NCBI GenBank assembly: GCA_963832715.1
Contig: CAWHVB010000002.1
Span: 1 to 64,000, forward strand
Direction: 5' to 3'
DNA length: 64,000 nucleotides
Source of the DNA: DATFVA01 sp963832715
Lineage (GTDB): Bacteria > Bacteroidota > Ignavibacteria > Ignavibacteriales > Ignavibacteriaceae
Each line of letters opens with the position of its first letter. The first letter of the stretch is position 1. A program made the translations under genes and the position numbers. A model generated the notes under the pieces. That model was not told the origin of the DNA. It ran no database searches and was given only the letters and a program-made list of their open reading frames with translations. Shown here one piece after another: positions 37,740 to 45,787 of the stretch.

Positions 37740-39182
37740 ATGAAATTTACAATATATTTTATAACTGCTTTTCTCTTTACTATAATTTTTAATTCCTGCA
37801 ATAAGGAATTATCCACAACTCCGCCTGAGCCGGTGCCTCAGAATACCGGGAAGCTATTCGTTGCGTCCAACCCGGCGGGGGCGAAGATATATCTCAATAA
37901 TAAAAATACTGGCTATCTCACGCCGGATACCATTCCTTATCTTGACGGCGGGCAGTATAAGCTTGTAACAAAACTAAATTTGTTCAAGGATTCCTCACAA
38001 ATAGTGAATATTAAAAAGGATTCATTGACCTCTATATTTTTTAATTATACAACAAACCCCACTATGAAGGGATACCTGAATGTGGACTCCTATCCCCAGG
38101 GAGCAGAGATAATTGTTAATGATAGTATAACAGGTAAAGTAACTCCTTTTGAATTTAGTAATGTTCTGCCCGACACCTACAAAGTAGTATTGAAGAAACC
38201 AAACTACTGGAACTGGAGCTATACTACCACGGTTAGAACTGACCGGACAGCAAGAATTTACGGTGCCCTGGAAGATACGCTTCTATTCGTTAACTACAGG
38301 ACTTCAAATTCCGGGCTTCCTACAAACTATCTTGACGGGATTGCGATAGATGAGAACGGTAATAAATGGGTTGTTGATTCATACAGCCTGATGAAGTTTG
38401 ATGATGAGAACTGGACTTCCTTCAACCCGGATAATTCAGATTATCCCGGAGGTAATATTAATTCTATTGCTGCTTATGGCAGTGAAATATGGGTCGCCAC
38501 TCCAAACGGACTGATTATATATAAAAACGGGATTTTCGAAGTATTAGACAGCCAATCGGGTCTCGTTTCAGATTATGTTTATTGCGGCTACAAGGAGGAT
38601 GAAAACAGTATGTGGGTGGGGACCAACCTTGGACTCTGCCACTATGATGGAACTAACTGGTCGGTTTACAATACCGGCAATTCGGGACTCCCGTCAAATA
38701 ACATAACTACAATCAAAATTGATGCATCTCATAATTTATGGTTGGGTACAGTTGGTGAAGGTGTGGTTAAGTTCGATGGGACAAACTGGAACATCTATAA
38801 TTCTGAAAATTCAAACTTACCTCAAAGCAATAGAATAACTGATATTGAGATAACTGAAGGCTCTGTCGTATGGGTCAGTCTTCGTTCCCTCGGTAAAGCC
38901 TTGGCGGGCGGGACAGCGATGTATGATGGAACGCAATGGACATCTTTCCAATCAGTTCCAAGCTCGGACGTTGTCTGCATAAGTGTACAGTCGCCGGATC
39001 TGGTCTGGTTCTGCAACATAGAGTTAGGGCTGACAAAATGGGACAATGGAACCTGGCAGACTTACTTGACTTCGAACTCTCATATACCTTCAAACAGAAT
39101 AGTGGGCACAGCTATTGACCGGAACGGCTATAAATGGATTGCTACGTCAGGAGGGGGCCTATCCAAGTATAAAGGAAATTAA
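37740..39182 (+). CDS. Lipoprotein with PEGA repeats and beta-propeller
   Basis: 480 residues from ATG 37740, seven bases after the preceding stop codon begins (a TTG two codons earlier is also in frame). The lipobox is TIIFNSC. Two PEGA-type repeats follow: GKLFVASNPAGAKIYLNNK and GYLNVDSYPQGAEIIVND. Then come five or more WD-like propeller blades of the two-component-regulator type, each with a core such as MWVGTNLGLCHYDGTNWSVY or LWLGTVGEGVVKFDGTNW. No catalytic or membrane-spanning signal domain is present, so it is a surface or periplasmic binding protein attached by lipid, probably serving the receptor operon. Confidence 0.75.
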   Translation: MKFTIYFITAFLFTIIFNSCNKELSTTPPEPVPQNTGKLFVASNPAGAKIYLNNKNTGYLTPDTIPYLDGGQYKLVTKLNLFKDSSQIVNIKKDSLTSIFFNYTTNPTMKGYLNVDSYPQGAEIIVNDSITGKVTPFEFSNVLPDTYKVVLKKPNYWNWSYTTTVRTDRTARIYGALEDTLLFVNYRTSNSGLPTNYLDGIAIDENGNKWVVDSYSLMKFDDENWTSFNPDNSDYPGGNINSIAAYGSEIWVATPNGLIIYKNGIFEVLDSQSGLVSDYVYCGYKEDENSMWVGTNLGLCHYDGTNWSVYNTGNSGLPSNNITTIKIDASHNLWLGTVGEGVVKFDGTNWNIYNSENSNLPQSNRITDIEITEGSVVWVSLRSLGKALAGGTAMYDGTQWTSFQSVPSSDVVCISVQSPDLVWFCNIELGLTKWDNGTWQTYLTSNSHIPSNRIVGTAIDRNGYKWIATSGGGLSKYKGN

Positions 39183-39266
39183 TCGGCTAAATTTGTTGCC
39201 ATTTCTTTATTTTCTTACCTTTATATATCATTTTCAAATTAAAATAATAATCATTGAGGGACGACT

Positions 39267-39761
39267 ATGTTAAAAGATAAAGTACAGAAAGCATTAAATG
39301 CACAGATGAATTTTGAACTATCCTCTTCATACCTTTACCTGTCAATGGCTGCTTATTTTGCATCAGAAAATCTGAATGGCTTTGCTCAATGGATGAAAGT
39401 CCAATCGGGCGAAGAATACACTCATGCAATGAAGATATACAGCTATATACATCAAAGAAACGGAAGGGTTAACCTGGCAAAAATAGATGCTCCTAAAAGC
39501 GAGTGGAAAGGTGCCGCAGAAGTTTTTACAGAAACTCTGAAGCACGAACAAACAGTCACTGAATCTGTCGATAAGCTGGTTGATCTGGCAATAACAGAAA
39601 AAGATCATGCAACTAATACTTTTTTACAGTGGTTCGTTACGGAACAGGTTGAGGAGGAAGCTACCGCATTAAACATCCTCGATAAGATTAAACTTGTGGG
39701 TGATAATAAAAGCGGCTTATTCTTTCTCGACAGGGAAATGGGTATGAGAGCAGCTCATTAA
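39267..39761 (+). CDS. ftn: Ferritin
   Basis: 164 residues, a four-helix ferritin. The ferroxidase ligands are visible in helix A (NFELSSSYLYLSMA), helix B (SGEEYTHAMKI) and helix D (EQVEEEATA). It stores iron as a 24-mer. The start has GAGGG nearby, and a strong hairpin terminator follows. It is transcribed towards the nuo genes. Confidence 0.93.
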   Translation: MLKDKVQKALNAQMNFELSSSYLYLSMAAYFASENLNGFAQWMKVQSGEEYTHAMKIYSYIHQRNGRVNLAKIDAPKSEWKGAAEVFTETLKHEQTVTESVDKLVDLAITEKDHATNTFLQWFVTEQVEEEATALNILDKIKLVGDNKSGLFFLDREMGMRAAH

Positions 39762-39786
39762 TTTGTTTTAGACGGATTTCAAACAA

Positions 39787-39814
39787 AAAAGGCGATCATC
39801 TGATCGCCTTTTTA
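39787..39814. terminator. Bidirectional terminator between ferritin and nuoF
   Basis: Stem GGCGATC (39791-39797) and GATCGCC (39802-39808) with loop ATCT; an A-run precedes and a T-run follows, so it can stop transcription from both convergent genes. Confidence 0.85.
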
Positions 39815-39866
39815 ATTCCAATTTTGTTTTATCGATTAACAGGAAGTTCTGTTTTGTTCTCTGAAA

Positions 39867-41189
39867 TTAGTGTTTAATTTCAGCAACGGGGATTGCTGTA
39901 TGTCTCATGGAATGAACTTTATTTGCAACCTGCAGTTCTACAGTATCTTTAACTCTTGCTTCGAAATAATCCCTGAATCTCTGAACCATATATTTAACAG
40001 GCCAGGCTGCGGCTTCACCGAGTGCACAGATAGTATTCCCTTCAATATTATCGGCAACAGAAAGAAGCAGATCAATATCACTTTTAGATCCTTCACCTCT
40101 TACGATTCTGTTGAGGATTTTCAGCATCCATCCGGTACCTTCACGGCAGGGTGTGCATTGTCCGCAGCTTTCATGGTAATAGAATTTGGTTATTCGTGCA
40201 AGCACCTTTACCAGGTCGGTATCTTCATCCATTACCATCACACCCGCGGTACCGATAGCAGAGCCAACCGTCTTCAGCGATTCAGCATCCATTTTAACGC
40301 CCTCCAGTTTGTCACCTCTTAGAGGAGGCATCGAAGAGCCGCCGGGTATTACACATAATATTTTTTTATTACCCGGAACACCTCCGCCGTATTTGTATAT
40401 AAGGTCAGTGAGCAATGTTCCGGAAGGAAGTTCATAAACACCGGGATTATTCACGTGTCCGCTTAAACCATAAAGTATAGTCCCCGGGTGTTTTGGCTCG
40501 CCTATCTTCGAAAACCATTCCCATCCATTATTTATGATTGCGGGAACGTTTGTAATAGTTTCAACATTATTTATTGTAGTAGGACATCCCCATAAACCGA
40601 ATTGTGCGGGGAAAGGCGGCTTAACTCTCGGGTATCCCCTTTTTCCTTCAATCGAATTCATGAGGGAAGATTCTTCTCCACATATATAAGCGCCAGCACC
40701 TTTATGAATGTATATATCGCAGGAAAAATCAGTTCCGAATGTCTCCTTCATCTTATCGCCCACAAAACCTTTTGCATAAGCATCGTCAAGCGCTTTCTGC
40801 ATAAGTTTTACCCATTTATGGTATTCGCCGCGTATATAGATATAGGTTACCCTGGCTCCGATTGCATAACAGGCAATCAGTATACCCTCAATCAGCTGAT
40901 GGGGGTTGTACTCAAAAATCTGCCTGTCCTTAAAAGAACCCGGTTCACTCTCATCGCCGTTTACACATAAATACTTAGGTTTATCTGTAGTTTTGGGCAT
41001 AAAGCTCCACTTCAATCCGGCAGAAAAAGCAGCGCCGCCCCGGCCTCTGAGACCCGATTTTTTAACCTGGTCGATTATATCGTCGGGAGTCTGACTTAAA
41101 GCTTTCTTAATTGCGGTAAATCCGCCATTCTGCAGATAAACATCTATCTGGTGAATATCTTTAATATCAGGAAGAACAATTTTTTCCAT
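39867..41189 (-). CDS. nuoF: NADH-quinone oxidoreductase subunit F
   Basis: 440 residues. The NADH/FMN site is in GLRGRGGAAFSAGLKW and NGDESEPGSFKDR, and the N3 4Fe-4S cluster ligands are in ESCGQCTPCREGTG plus a later Cys in NTICALGEAA. It takes hydride from NADH and passes electrons to NuoE and the Fe-S chain of complex I. The start abuts the nuoE stop. No nuoG follows; the next gene is ferritin on the other strand. Confidence 0.96.
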   Translation of the reverse strand: MEKIVLPDIKDIHQIDVYLQNGGFTAIKKALSQTPDDIIDQVKKSGLRGRGGAAFSAGLKWSFMPKTTDKPKYLCVNGDESEPGSFKDRQIFEYNPHQLIEGILIACYAIGARVTYIYIRGEYHKWVKLMQKALDDAYAKGFVGDKMKETFGTDFSCDIYIHKGAGAYICGEESSLMNSIEGKRGYPRVKPPFPAQFGLWGCPTTINNVETITNVPAIINNGWEWFSKIGEPKHPGTILYGLSGHVNNPGVYELPSGTLLTDLIYKYGGGVPGNKKILCVIPGGSSMPPLRGDKLEGVKMDAESLKTVGSAIGTAGVMVMDEDTDLVKVLARITKFYYHESCGQCTPCREGTGWMLKILNRIVRGEGSKSDIDLLLSVADNIEGNTICALGEAAAWPVKYMVQRFRDYFEARVKDTVELQVANKVHSMRHTAIPVAEIKH

Positions 41190-41675
41190 TTAATTCTTAT
41201 TCTTAAGTGAATCTAAAATCTCAACAACTTTTTCTTTTGTGAGGTTTTCATAATAATCCTCGTTCACTGCAATCATGGGAGCTGTACCGCAGGAGCCCAT
41301 ACATTCAACTTCTTCGAGTGAAAAAACTTTATCCTCGGTAACCTGCATATTATCGATGCCAAGCTTTTCTTTTACTTTGTCGTAAAGGTCAAACCCGCCC
41401 CGCAGCATACAGCTTACATTGGTGCATACCTGGATATGATATTTCCCCATTTCTTTCTGATGGTACATTGTATAAAAAGTAACAACGCCCAGAACTTCTT
41501 CCGGGGTCATCTCCAGAATACCGGCAACTTCTTTAATTACTTCGTTGGATATAAATCCGTTCTGCTCCTGTGCAAGATAAAGTACCGGCATAACAGCCGG
41601 TTTCTTAACGGGATATTTCTTCAGTATACCGTCTATCTTTTGAAGATTTTCTTCTGAGAATTTGAAGTCAGTCAT
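41190..41675 (-). CDS. nuoE: NADH-quinone oxidoreductase subunit E
   Basis: 161 residues. The thioredoxin-like 2Fe-2S protein has ligands CTNVSC (C-x4-C) and CMGSC (C-x3-C). It forms the NADH module with NuoF. It is separated from nuoD by 210 bp, the only sizeable gap in the nuo run, so it may have its own promoter. Confidence 0.95.
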   Translation of the reverse strand: MTDFKFSEENLQKIDGILKKYPVKKPAVMPVLYLAQEQNGFISNEVIKEVAGILEMTPEEVLGVVTFYTMYHQKEMGKYHIQVCTNVSCMLRGGFDLYDKVKEKLGIDNMQVTEDKVFSLEEVECMGSCGTAPMIAVNEDYYENLTKEKVVEILDSLKNKN

Positions 41676-41680
41676 TTCAC

Positions 41681-41718
41681 ATTAGTCATTAGTAAGTGGT
41701 TATTGGAAATTAGTCATT
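41681..41718. repeat. Short direct repeats in the nuoD-nuoE gap
   Basis: ATTAGTCATT occurs at 41681-41690 and 41709-41718, with related degenerate words around them. Upstream of nuoE; no function is evident. Confidence 0.5.
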
Positions 41719-41885
41719 GGTAATCTGGTACTTGTAAGTATTCGTTGTCTTTCAATATATCTGATGTACACATTTAGTTTTCTATGATTTGTATCTGATC
41801 CGGCAATTAAACTTTTATACATTTCCTGTTATATTTTCCTGCAAACTTAAAAATTTCGAACGACTTATGACTATTTACTAAATAG

Positions 41886-43139
41886 CTATTTATCAGCTTC
41901 TCCCATTATCGGATCAATACTGCCGATGATCGCAACTACATCCGACACCATCCGCCCTTTTATCAGGTGCGGTAGCGACTGAAGGTTCACCATCGAAGGG
42001 CTGCGGATCTTGCACCTCCAGGGTCGGCCTTCGCCTTTGCTGACAAGATAAAATCCGAGTTCACCTTTCGAACCTTCAATTGCATGGTATATATCTCCTT
42101 CCGGGGGATTAATTCCGAAATTTACGATCATAAAATCATGAATAAGCTCTTCCATCTTCGTATAAATTTCTGTTTTATGAGGAAGGACTTTCTTCGGCTG
42201 ATTAAGCAGTACTTCTCCCTGAGGCATTTTGTCAAGCACCTGTCTTACTATCTTTGCACTTTCCCTTGCTTCATCGGCACGCACAAAATAACGGGCAAGT
42301 GAATCACCTTCGTTATAAGTAACAACATTAAAATCCATATCATTATAACATAGGTAGGGGGAATTTCTTCTTAGATCATAAGAAACTCCGCTCCCTCTCA
42401 GGCTGGGTCCTGTCATTCCCATCTCAATTGCATCTTTTCCTGAAATAACTCCTGCGCCTTCCAGCCTTTCAATAAATATTCTGTTTGTATTAATAAGTCT
42501 TTCGCATTCATCAAGATTTTCATCAAACTGGTCGATAAACCATTTTGCTTTAGCTAATGCTTCCGGCTGTGCATCGTTTGCTACGCCGCCTATTCTTGTA
42601 TAGCTGTTTGTGAACCTTGCACCGCAGAGAATGTCCCATACATCAAGGATTTTTTCTCTTTCACGCAGTGTCCAAAGGAATACTGTCAGCGCGCCTACAT
42701 CCATTGCCAGTGAGCCTATAGCCACAAGGTGAGATGCAATACGTGCCAGCTCGGCAATCATCATCCTGATATACTGAGCTCTGGGTGGAGCTTCTATCCC
42801 GGCCAGTTTCTCTACAGCAAGTACCCAGGCAACATTATTTGCCATTGGGGATAAATAATCAAGCCTGTCGGTATGAGGAATAAATTCATAATAGCTCATA
42901 TTCTCGGCCATCTTCTCGTATCCTCTGTGCAGGTAGCCGAGTTCAGGAACGCTGGCTACTACTGTTTCGCCATCGAGTCTTAAAAGAACACGAAGCACGC
43001 CGTGTGTTGCCGGATGCTGAGGACCCATATTAAGCACCATTTCGTTTTCCAGGGCATCGTCAACACTTATATCAGAATCGGTACCAAGCAGTGCTTCAAT
43101 TATTTTGGGATGAACTTCATCTTTGGTCAGTTTTGACAT
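41886..43139 (-). CDS. nuoD: NADH-quinone oxidoreductase subunit D
   Basis: 417 residues. LNMGPQHPATHGVLR at the N-terminus, with HRGYEKMAE, marks the 49-kDa subunit that lines the quinone pocket, and GRFTNSY-like GARFTNSYTRIGG follows. The C-terminus ends in IGSIDPIMGEADK, with the usual Asp replacing the hydrogenase Cys. It begins after the nuoC stop by 6 bp. Confidence 0.96.
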   Translation of the reverse strand: MSKLTKDEVHPKIIEALLGTDSDISVDDALENEMVLNMGPQHPATHGVLRVLLRLDGETVVASVPELGYLHRGYEKMAENMSYYEFIPHTDRLDYLSPMANNVAWVLAVEKLAGIEAPPRAQYIRMMIAELARIASHLVAIGSLAMDVGALTVFLWTLREREKILDVWDILCGARFTNSYTRIGGVANDAQPEALAKAKWFIDQFDENLDECERLINTNRIFIERLEGAGVISGKDAIEMGMTGPSLRGSGVSYDLRRNSPYLCYNDMDFNVVTYNEGDSLARYFVRADEARESAKIVRQVLDKMPQGEVLLNQPKKVLPHKTEIYTKMEELIHDFMIVNFGINPPEGDIYHAIEGSKGELGFYLVSKGEGRPWRCKIRSPSMVNLQSLPHLIKGRMVSDVVAIIGSIDPIMGEADK

Positions 43140-43145
43140 AATATC

Positions 43146-43637
43146 TTAATCTTTTTTTGGTAATGGAAGACTTCCGGGAATTCCCATCAAAGGAAAATCT
43201 TTCCTCAGAGGATGATACTCAAATTCTTCAGGCATATACATTCTTCTTAAATCAGGATGATTGTTAAATGTTATACCGAACATATCGTAGGTTTCTCTTT
43301 CATGCCAGTCAGCAGTTTTCCATACCGAAGTCACTGAATCAATACTGCATTCTGATTCATCTACATCTGCTTTTAACCTTAACCTGAAATTATGTTTCAG
43401 TGAAAAGATATGGTATACAACAGTAAAACGGTTTTTTCTCTTAGCCCAGTCGATTGCAGTAACATCTACACATAACGGGAATTCAAGTTCCGGATCTTCT
43501 TTCAGAAATCTGCAGACTTCCACAATATGCTCTTTCTCGAGTTTTACGGATAAATCCCCGCGGTACTCAACAAATTCAAATCTTAATTTCGGGAATTTAT
43601 CCTGAAGTTTTTGAGGAACAAGTTCTTTTAGTTTCAT
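43146..43637 (-). CDS. nuoC: NADH-quinone oxidoreductase subunit C
   Basis: 163 residues, the 30-kDa subunit of the peripheral arm. WHERETYDMFGITFNNHPDL and RRMYMPEEFEYHPLRKDFPL are its signature. nuoC and nuoD are separate here, not fused as in enterobacteria. It is closely spaced with nuoB (2 bp gap). Confidence 0.95.
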   Translation of the reverse strand: MKLKELVPQKLQDKFPKLRFEFVEYRGDLSVKLEKEHIVEVCRFLKEDPELEFPLCVDVTAIDWAKRKNRFTVVYHIFSLKHNFRLRLKADVDESECSIDSVTSVWKTADWHERETYDMFGITFNNHPDLRRMYMPEEFEYHPLRKDFPLMGIPGSLPLPKKD

Positions 43638-43639
43638 AT

Positions 43640-44161
43640 TTAATTATTCTGTAAGACGGTTAACTCAGGAAGCTTTTTATCCTGAAAATCTCTTGCTTTG
43701 GTTTTTCCGATTTTATCCTGAATCTGAATTAATGCATTCAAAAGATTATCAGGACGGGGCGGGCAGCCGGCCAGGTAGATATCAACAGGCAGGAACTGGT
43801 CTATTCCCTGAACTACATTGTAAGATCTGTACATTCCGCCGGATGAAGTACAGGCGCCCATTGCGATCACCCATTTCGGGTCGGGCATCTGGTCATAGAT
43901 TTTTTTTACAACATGGGCCATCTTGTATGTAACGGTCCCTGCTACTATCATAAGATCGCACTGCCGGGGTGTAAATCTCATTACCTCTGAACCGAACCGT
44001 GCAATATCGTACTTAGGATCGCCTGAAGCCATCATTTCAATAGCACAGCACGAAATTCCCATAGGCATCGGCCATACAGAACTTTCACGCGACCAGGCAA
44101 TCACTGCGTCGATAGTCGACGTTATAAATCCTTCTTCTTTTAATTTGGCTTCTAATCCCAT
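43640..44161 (-). CDS. nuoB: NADH-quinone oxidoreductase subunit B
   Basis: 173 residues carrying the terminal N2 4Fe-4S cluster: tandem Cys C38/C39 (GISCCAIEMM), C104 (GACTSSGGMY) and C133 (AGCPPRPD). It passes electrons to quinone. It overlaps nuoA by 10 bp. Confidence 0.96.
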   Translation of the reverse strand: MGLEAKLKEEGFITSTIDAVIAWSRESSVWPMPMGISCCAIEMMASGDPKYDIARFGSEVMRFTPRQCDLMIVAGTVTYKMAHVVKKIYDQMPDPKWVIAMGACTSSGGMYRSYNVVQGIDQFLPVDIYLAGCPPRPDNLLNALIQIQDKIGKTKARDFQDKKLPELTVLQNN

Positions 44162-44523
44162 TTAAATCCGCCTTTCTTGTATACATATAAGTATCCTAAT
44201 TCAAGTACAACTAAAAATATTAACATAGAAATAAAAATCGATAATCCGAACTCATTAAAAAGTTTTTTGAACTCAACAGCCCACGGGTAAACGAATATAA
44301 CTTCAAGATCAAATATGATAAACAGCATTGCTACCAGATAATATTTCACAGAGATCCTTTCCCGGGTTGATCCTACAGGTTTCATACCGCTTTCATAGGT
44401 AGAAAGTTTCTCTGCTGTGGGTCTCTGAGGTCCGAAAATTCCGGAGGACATTGCTGTGCCCACGGCAAACACAATTGCGAATCCGATTACTAAAAATACG
44501 GGAATATATTGTTCAATCATCAC
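44152..44523 (-). CDS. nuoA: NADH-quinone oxidoreductase subunit A
   Basis: 123 residues, three helices; the loop YESGMKPVGSTRERISVKYY and the second helix with FDLEVIFVYPWA are characteristic of NuoA, a membrane-arm subunit next to the quinone site. First gene of the nuoABCDEF run; its promoter should lie in 44524-44720. Confidence 0.95.
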   Translation of the reverse strand: MMIEQYIPVFLVIGFAIVFAVGTAMSSGIFGPQRPTAEKLSTYESGMKPVGSTRERISVKYYLVAMLFIIFDLEVIFVYPWAVEFKKLFNEFGLSIFISMLIFLVVLELGYLYVYKKGGFKWD

Positions 44524-44723
44524 TTTTTATACAATTTTTGAATGTTAAAGTTATCCAAAAAAAGCCATTTTGTCAATTTAAACCGCAATACCTTACCTGT
44601 GCTGAGCATCAGAGAAAGTGTTCGGTTTCGGAGTTTATTGGTAATATATATATATTAAATGAGCGTGTAGAAAGCTGCATGCGAGACCGTATAATATAAA
44701 ACTGAACCTGAACTTAATTTAAC

Positions 44724-45701
44724 TTGAACTTGAAGCTGAACTTATTTTTACTTTTAATGATCGCCGCAATCTTTAGCGGCTGTGAGCGCAATGCACCCAC
44801 TGATGTGACGGGGGACGGTCTGCCTCCCGCTGTTCCGACTAATGTTAGAGTTTATTCGGCATATGAGGGAGAAATTGAGATTGTCTGGCATGCGAACGTT
44901 GAAATTGATCTGAAAGGCTATAATATCTATCGGAGTACCGATAGTACAAACTTCAGCTTTATCGATTTCTCAGACCAGAACTACTACCTGGATGATTCCC
45001 TGAATTATTCTACTAAATATTTTTACAGAATTTCTGCGATCGACCTGGAAAATCATGAAAGTCAGCTTTCTTCAGTTGTTAGTGCAGTCCCTATGAATGT
45101 ATATCCCCCTTTAGCTCCCAGGTTCCCGGAAATAAACGCGAGGAACTGGCTTGGCGAGGTTTCGATCTACCTTACCTGGGATCCTGGTTATGAAACTGAT
45201 ATTGCAGGATTTTATATTTATAGAAGTATAGCATCAGGATTTACTCCCGATAGTACCTCTCTGGCAGGATTCTCTCCTTCTCCGGACTTTTCGGATACGT
45301 CAAACCTCTCACTGCTGACCAGGTACTATTATAAAATTGTTGCCGTGGATAAAGGAAATCTTAAAAGTGACCCAAGCAGCGAGGTAAATGATGAGATCCT
45401 TCCCATGGCGGGGATTGTTTACCCTGCAGGTACCATCAGAGCAAATACTCTGACATTTAAATTTATAGCCGTATCTGTTCCTGCAACTTATGAAATATCT
45501 CTTCAGACAAACCCGTTTTTCGGCGAGATATGGAGCAAGGATGTCACCATAAATACAATCAATGATACAGTAAGTGTGGATTATGACGGCAATTCCGTCA
45601 GCTACAATATAAGCTATTACTGGAGGGTGGCAACGTACACTAATAGTTCTGATCCCAACAGCATCTCCCCGCTTACCGAATTCCTTATCCAGCCTGAATA
45701 A
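44724..45701 (+). CDS. Fibronectin type III lipoprotein
   Basis: 325 residues from a TTG start at 44724 (TTG at 44730 is equally possible; the first ATG, 44757, would cut into the signal peptide, and an in-frame stop lies at 44709). The lipobox is AIFSGC. Two Fn3-like domains follow (VPTNVRVYSAYEGEIEIVWH with GYNIYRSTD, and VSIYLTWDPGYETDIAGFYI), then a beta-rich C-terminal domain with YYWRVATYT. Probably a surface-anchored binding protein. Divergent from nuoA. Confidence 0.75.
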   Translation: MNLKLNLFLLLMIAAIFSGCERNAPTDVTGDGLPPAVPTNVRVYSAYEGEIEIVWHANVEIDLKGYNIYRSTDSTNFSFIDFSDQNYYLDDSLNYSTKYFYRISAIDLENHESQLSSVVSAVPMNVYPPLAPRFPEINARNWLGEVSIYLTWDPGYETDIAGFYIYRSIASGFTPDSTSLAGFSPSPDFSDTSNLSLLTRYYYKIVAVDKGNLKSDPSSEVNDEILPMAGIVYPAGTIRANTLTFKFIAVSVPATYEISLQTNPFFGEIWSKDVTINTINDTVSVDYDGNSVSYNISYYWRVATYTNSSDPNSISPLTEFLIQPE

Positions 45702-45787
45702 AATTCTTATTGCCATTGAACTTGATTCTTTTACTGAATACTTTATTGATGTAAATTGTATCATCAGTTTAATTTTTCATTCTTCAT

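Noticed and set aside
44640..44740. TA-rich and CTGAAC/TTGAAC words before the Fn3 lipoprotein as a tandem repeat
   Set aside because: The words partly encode the Leu/Asn/Lys-rich signal peptide and are too short and irregular to call a repeat.
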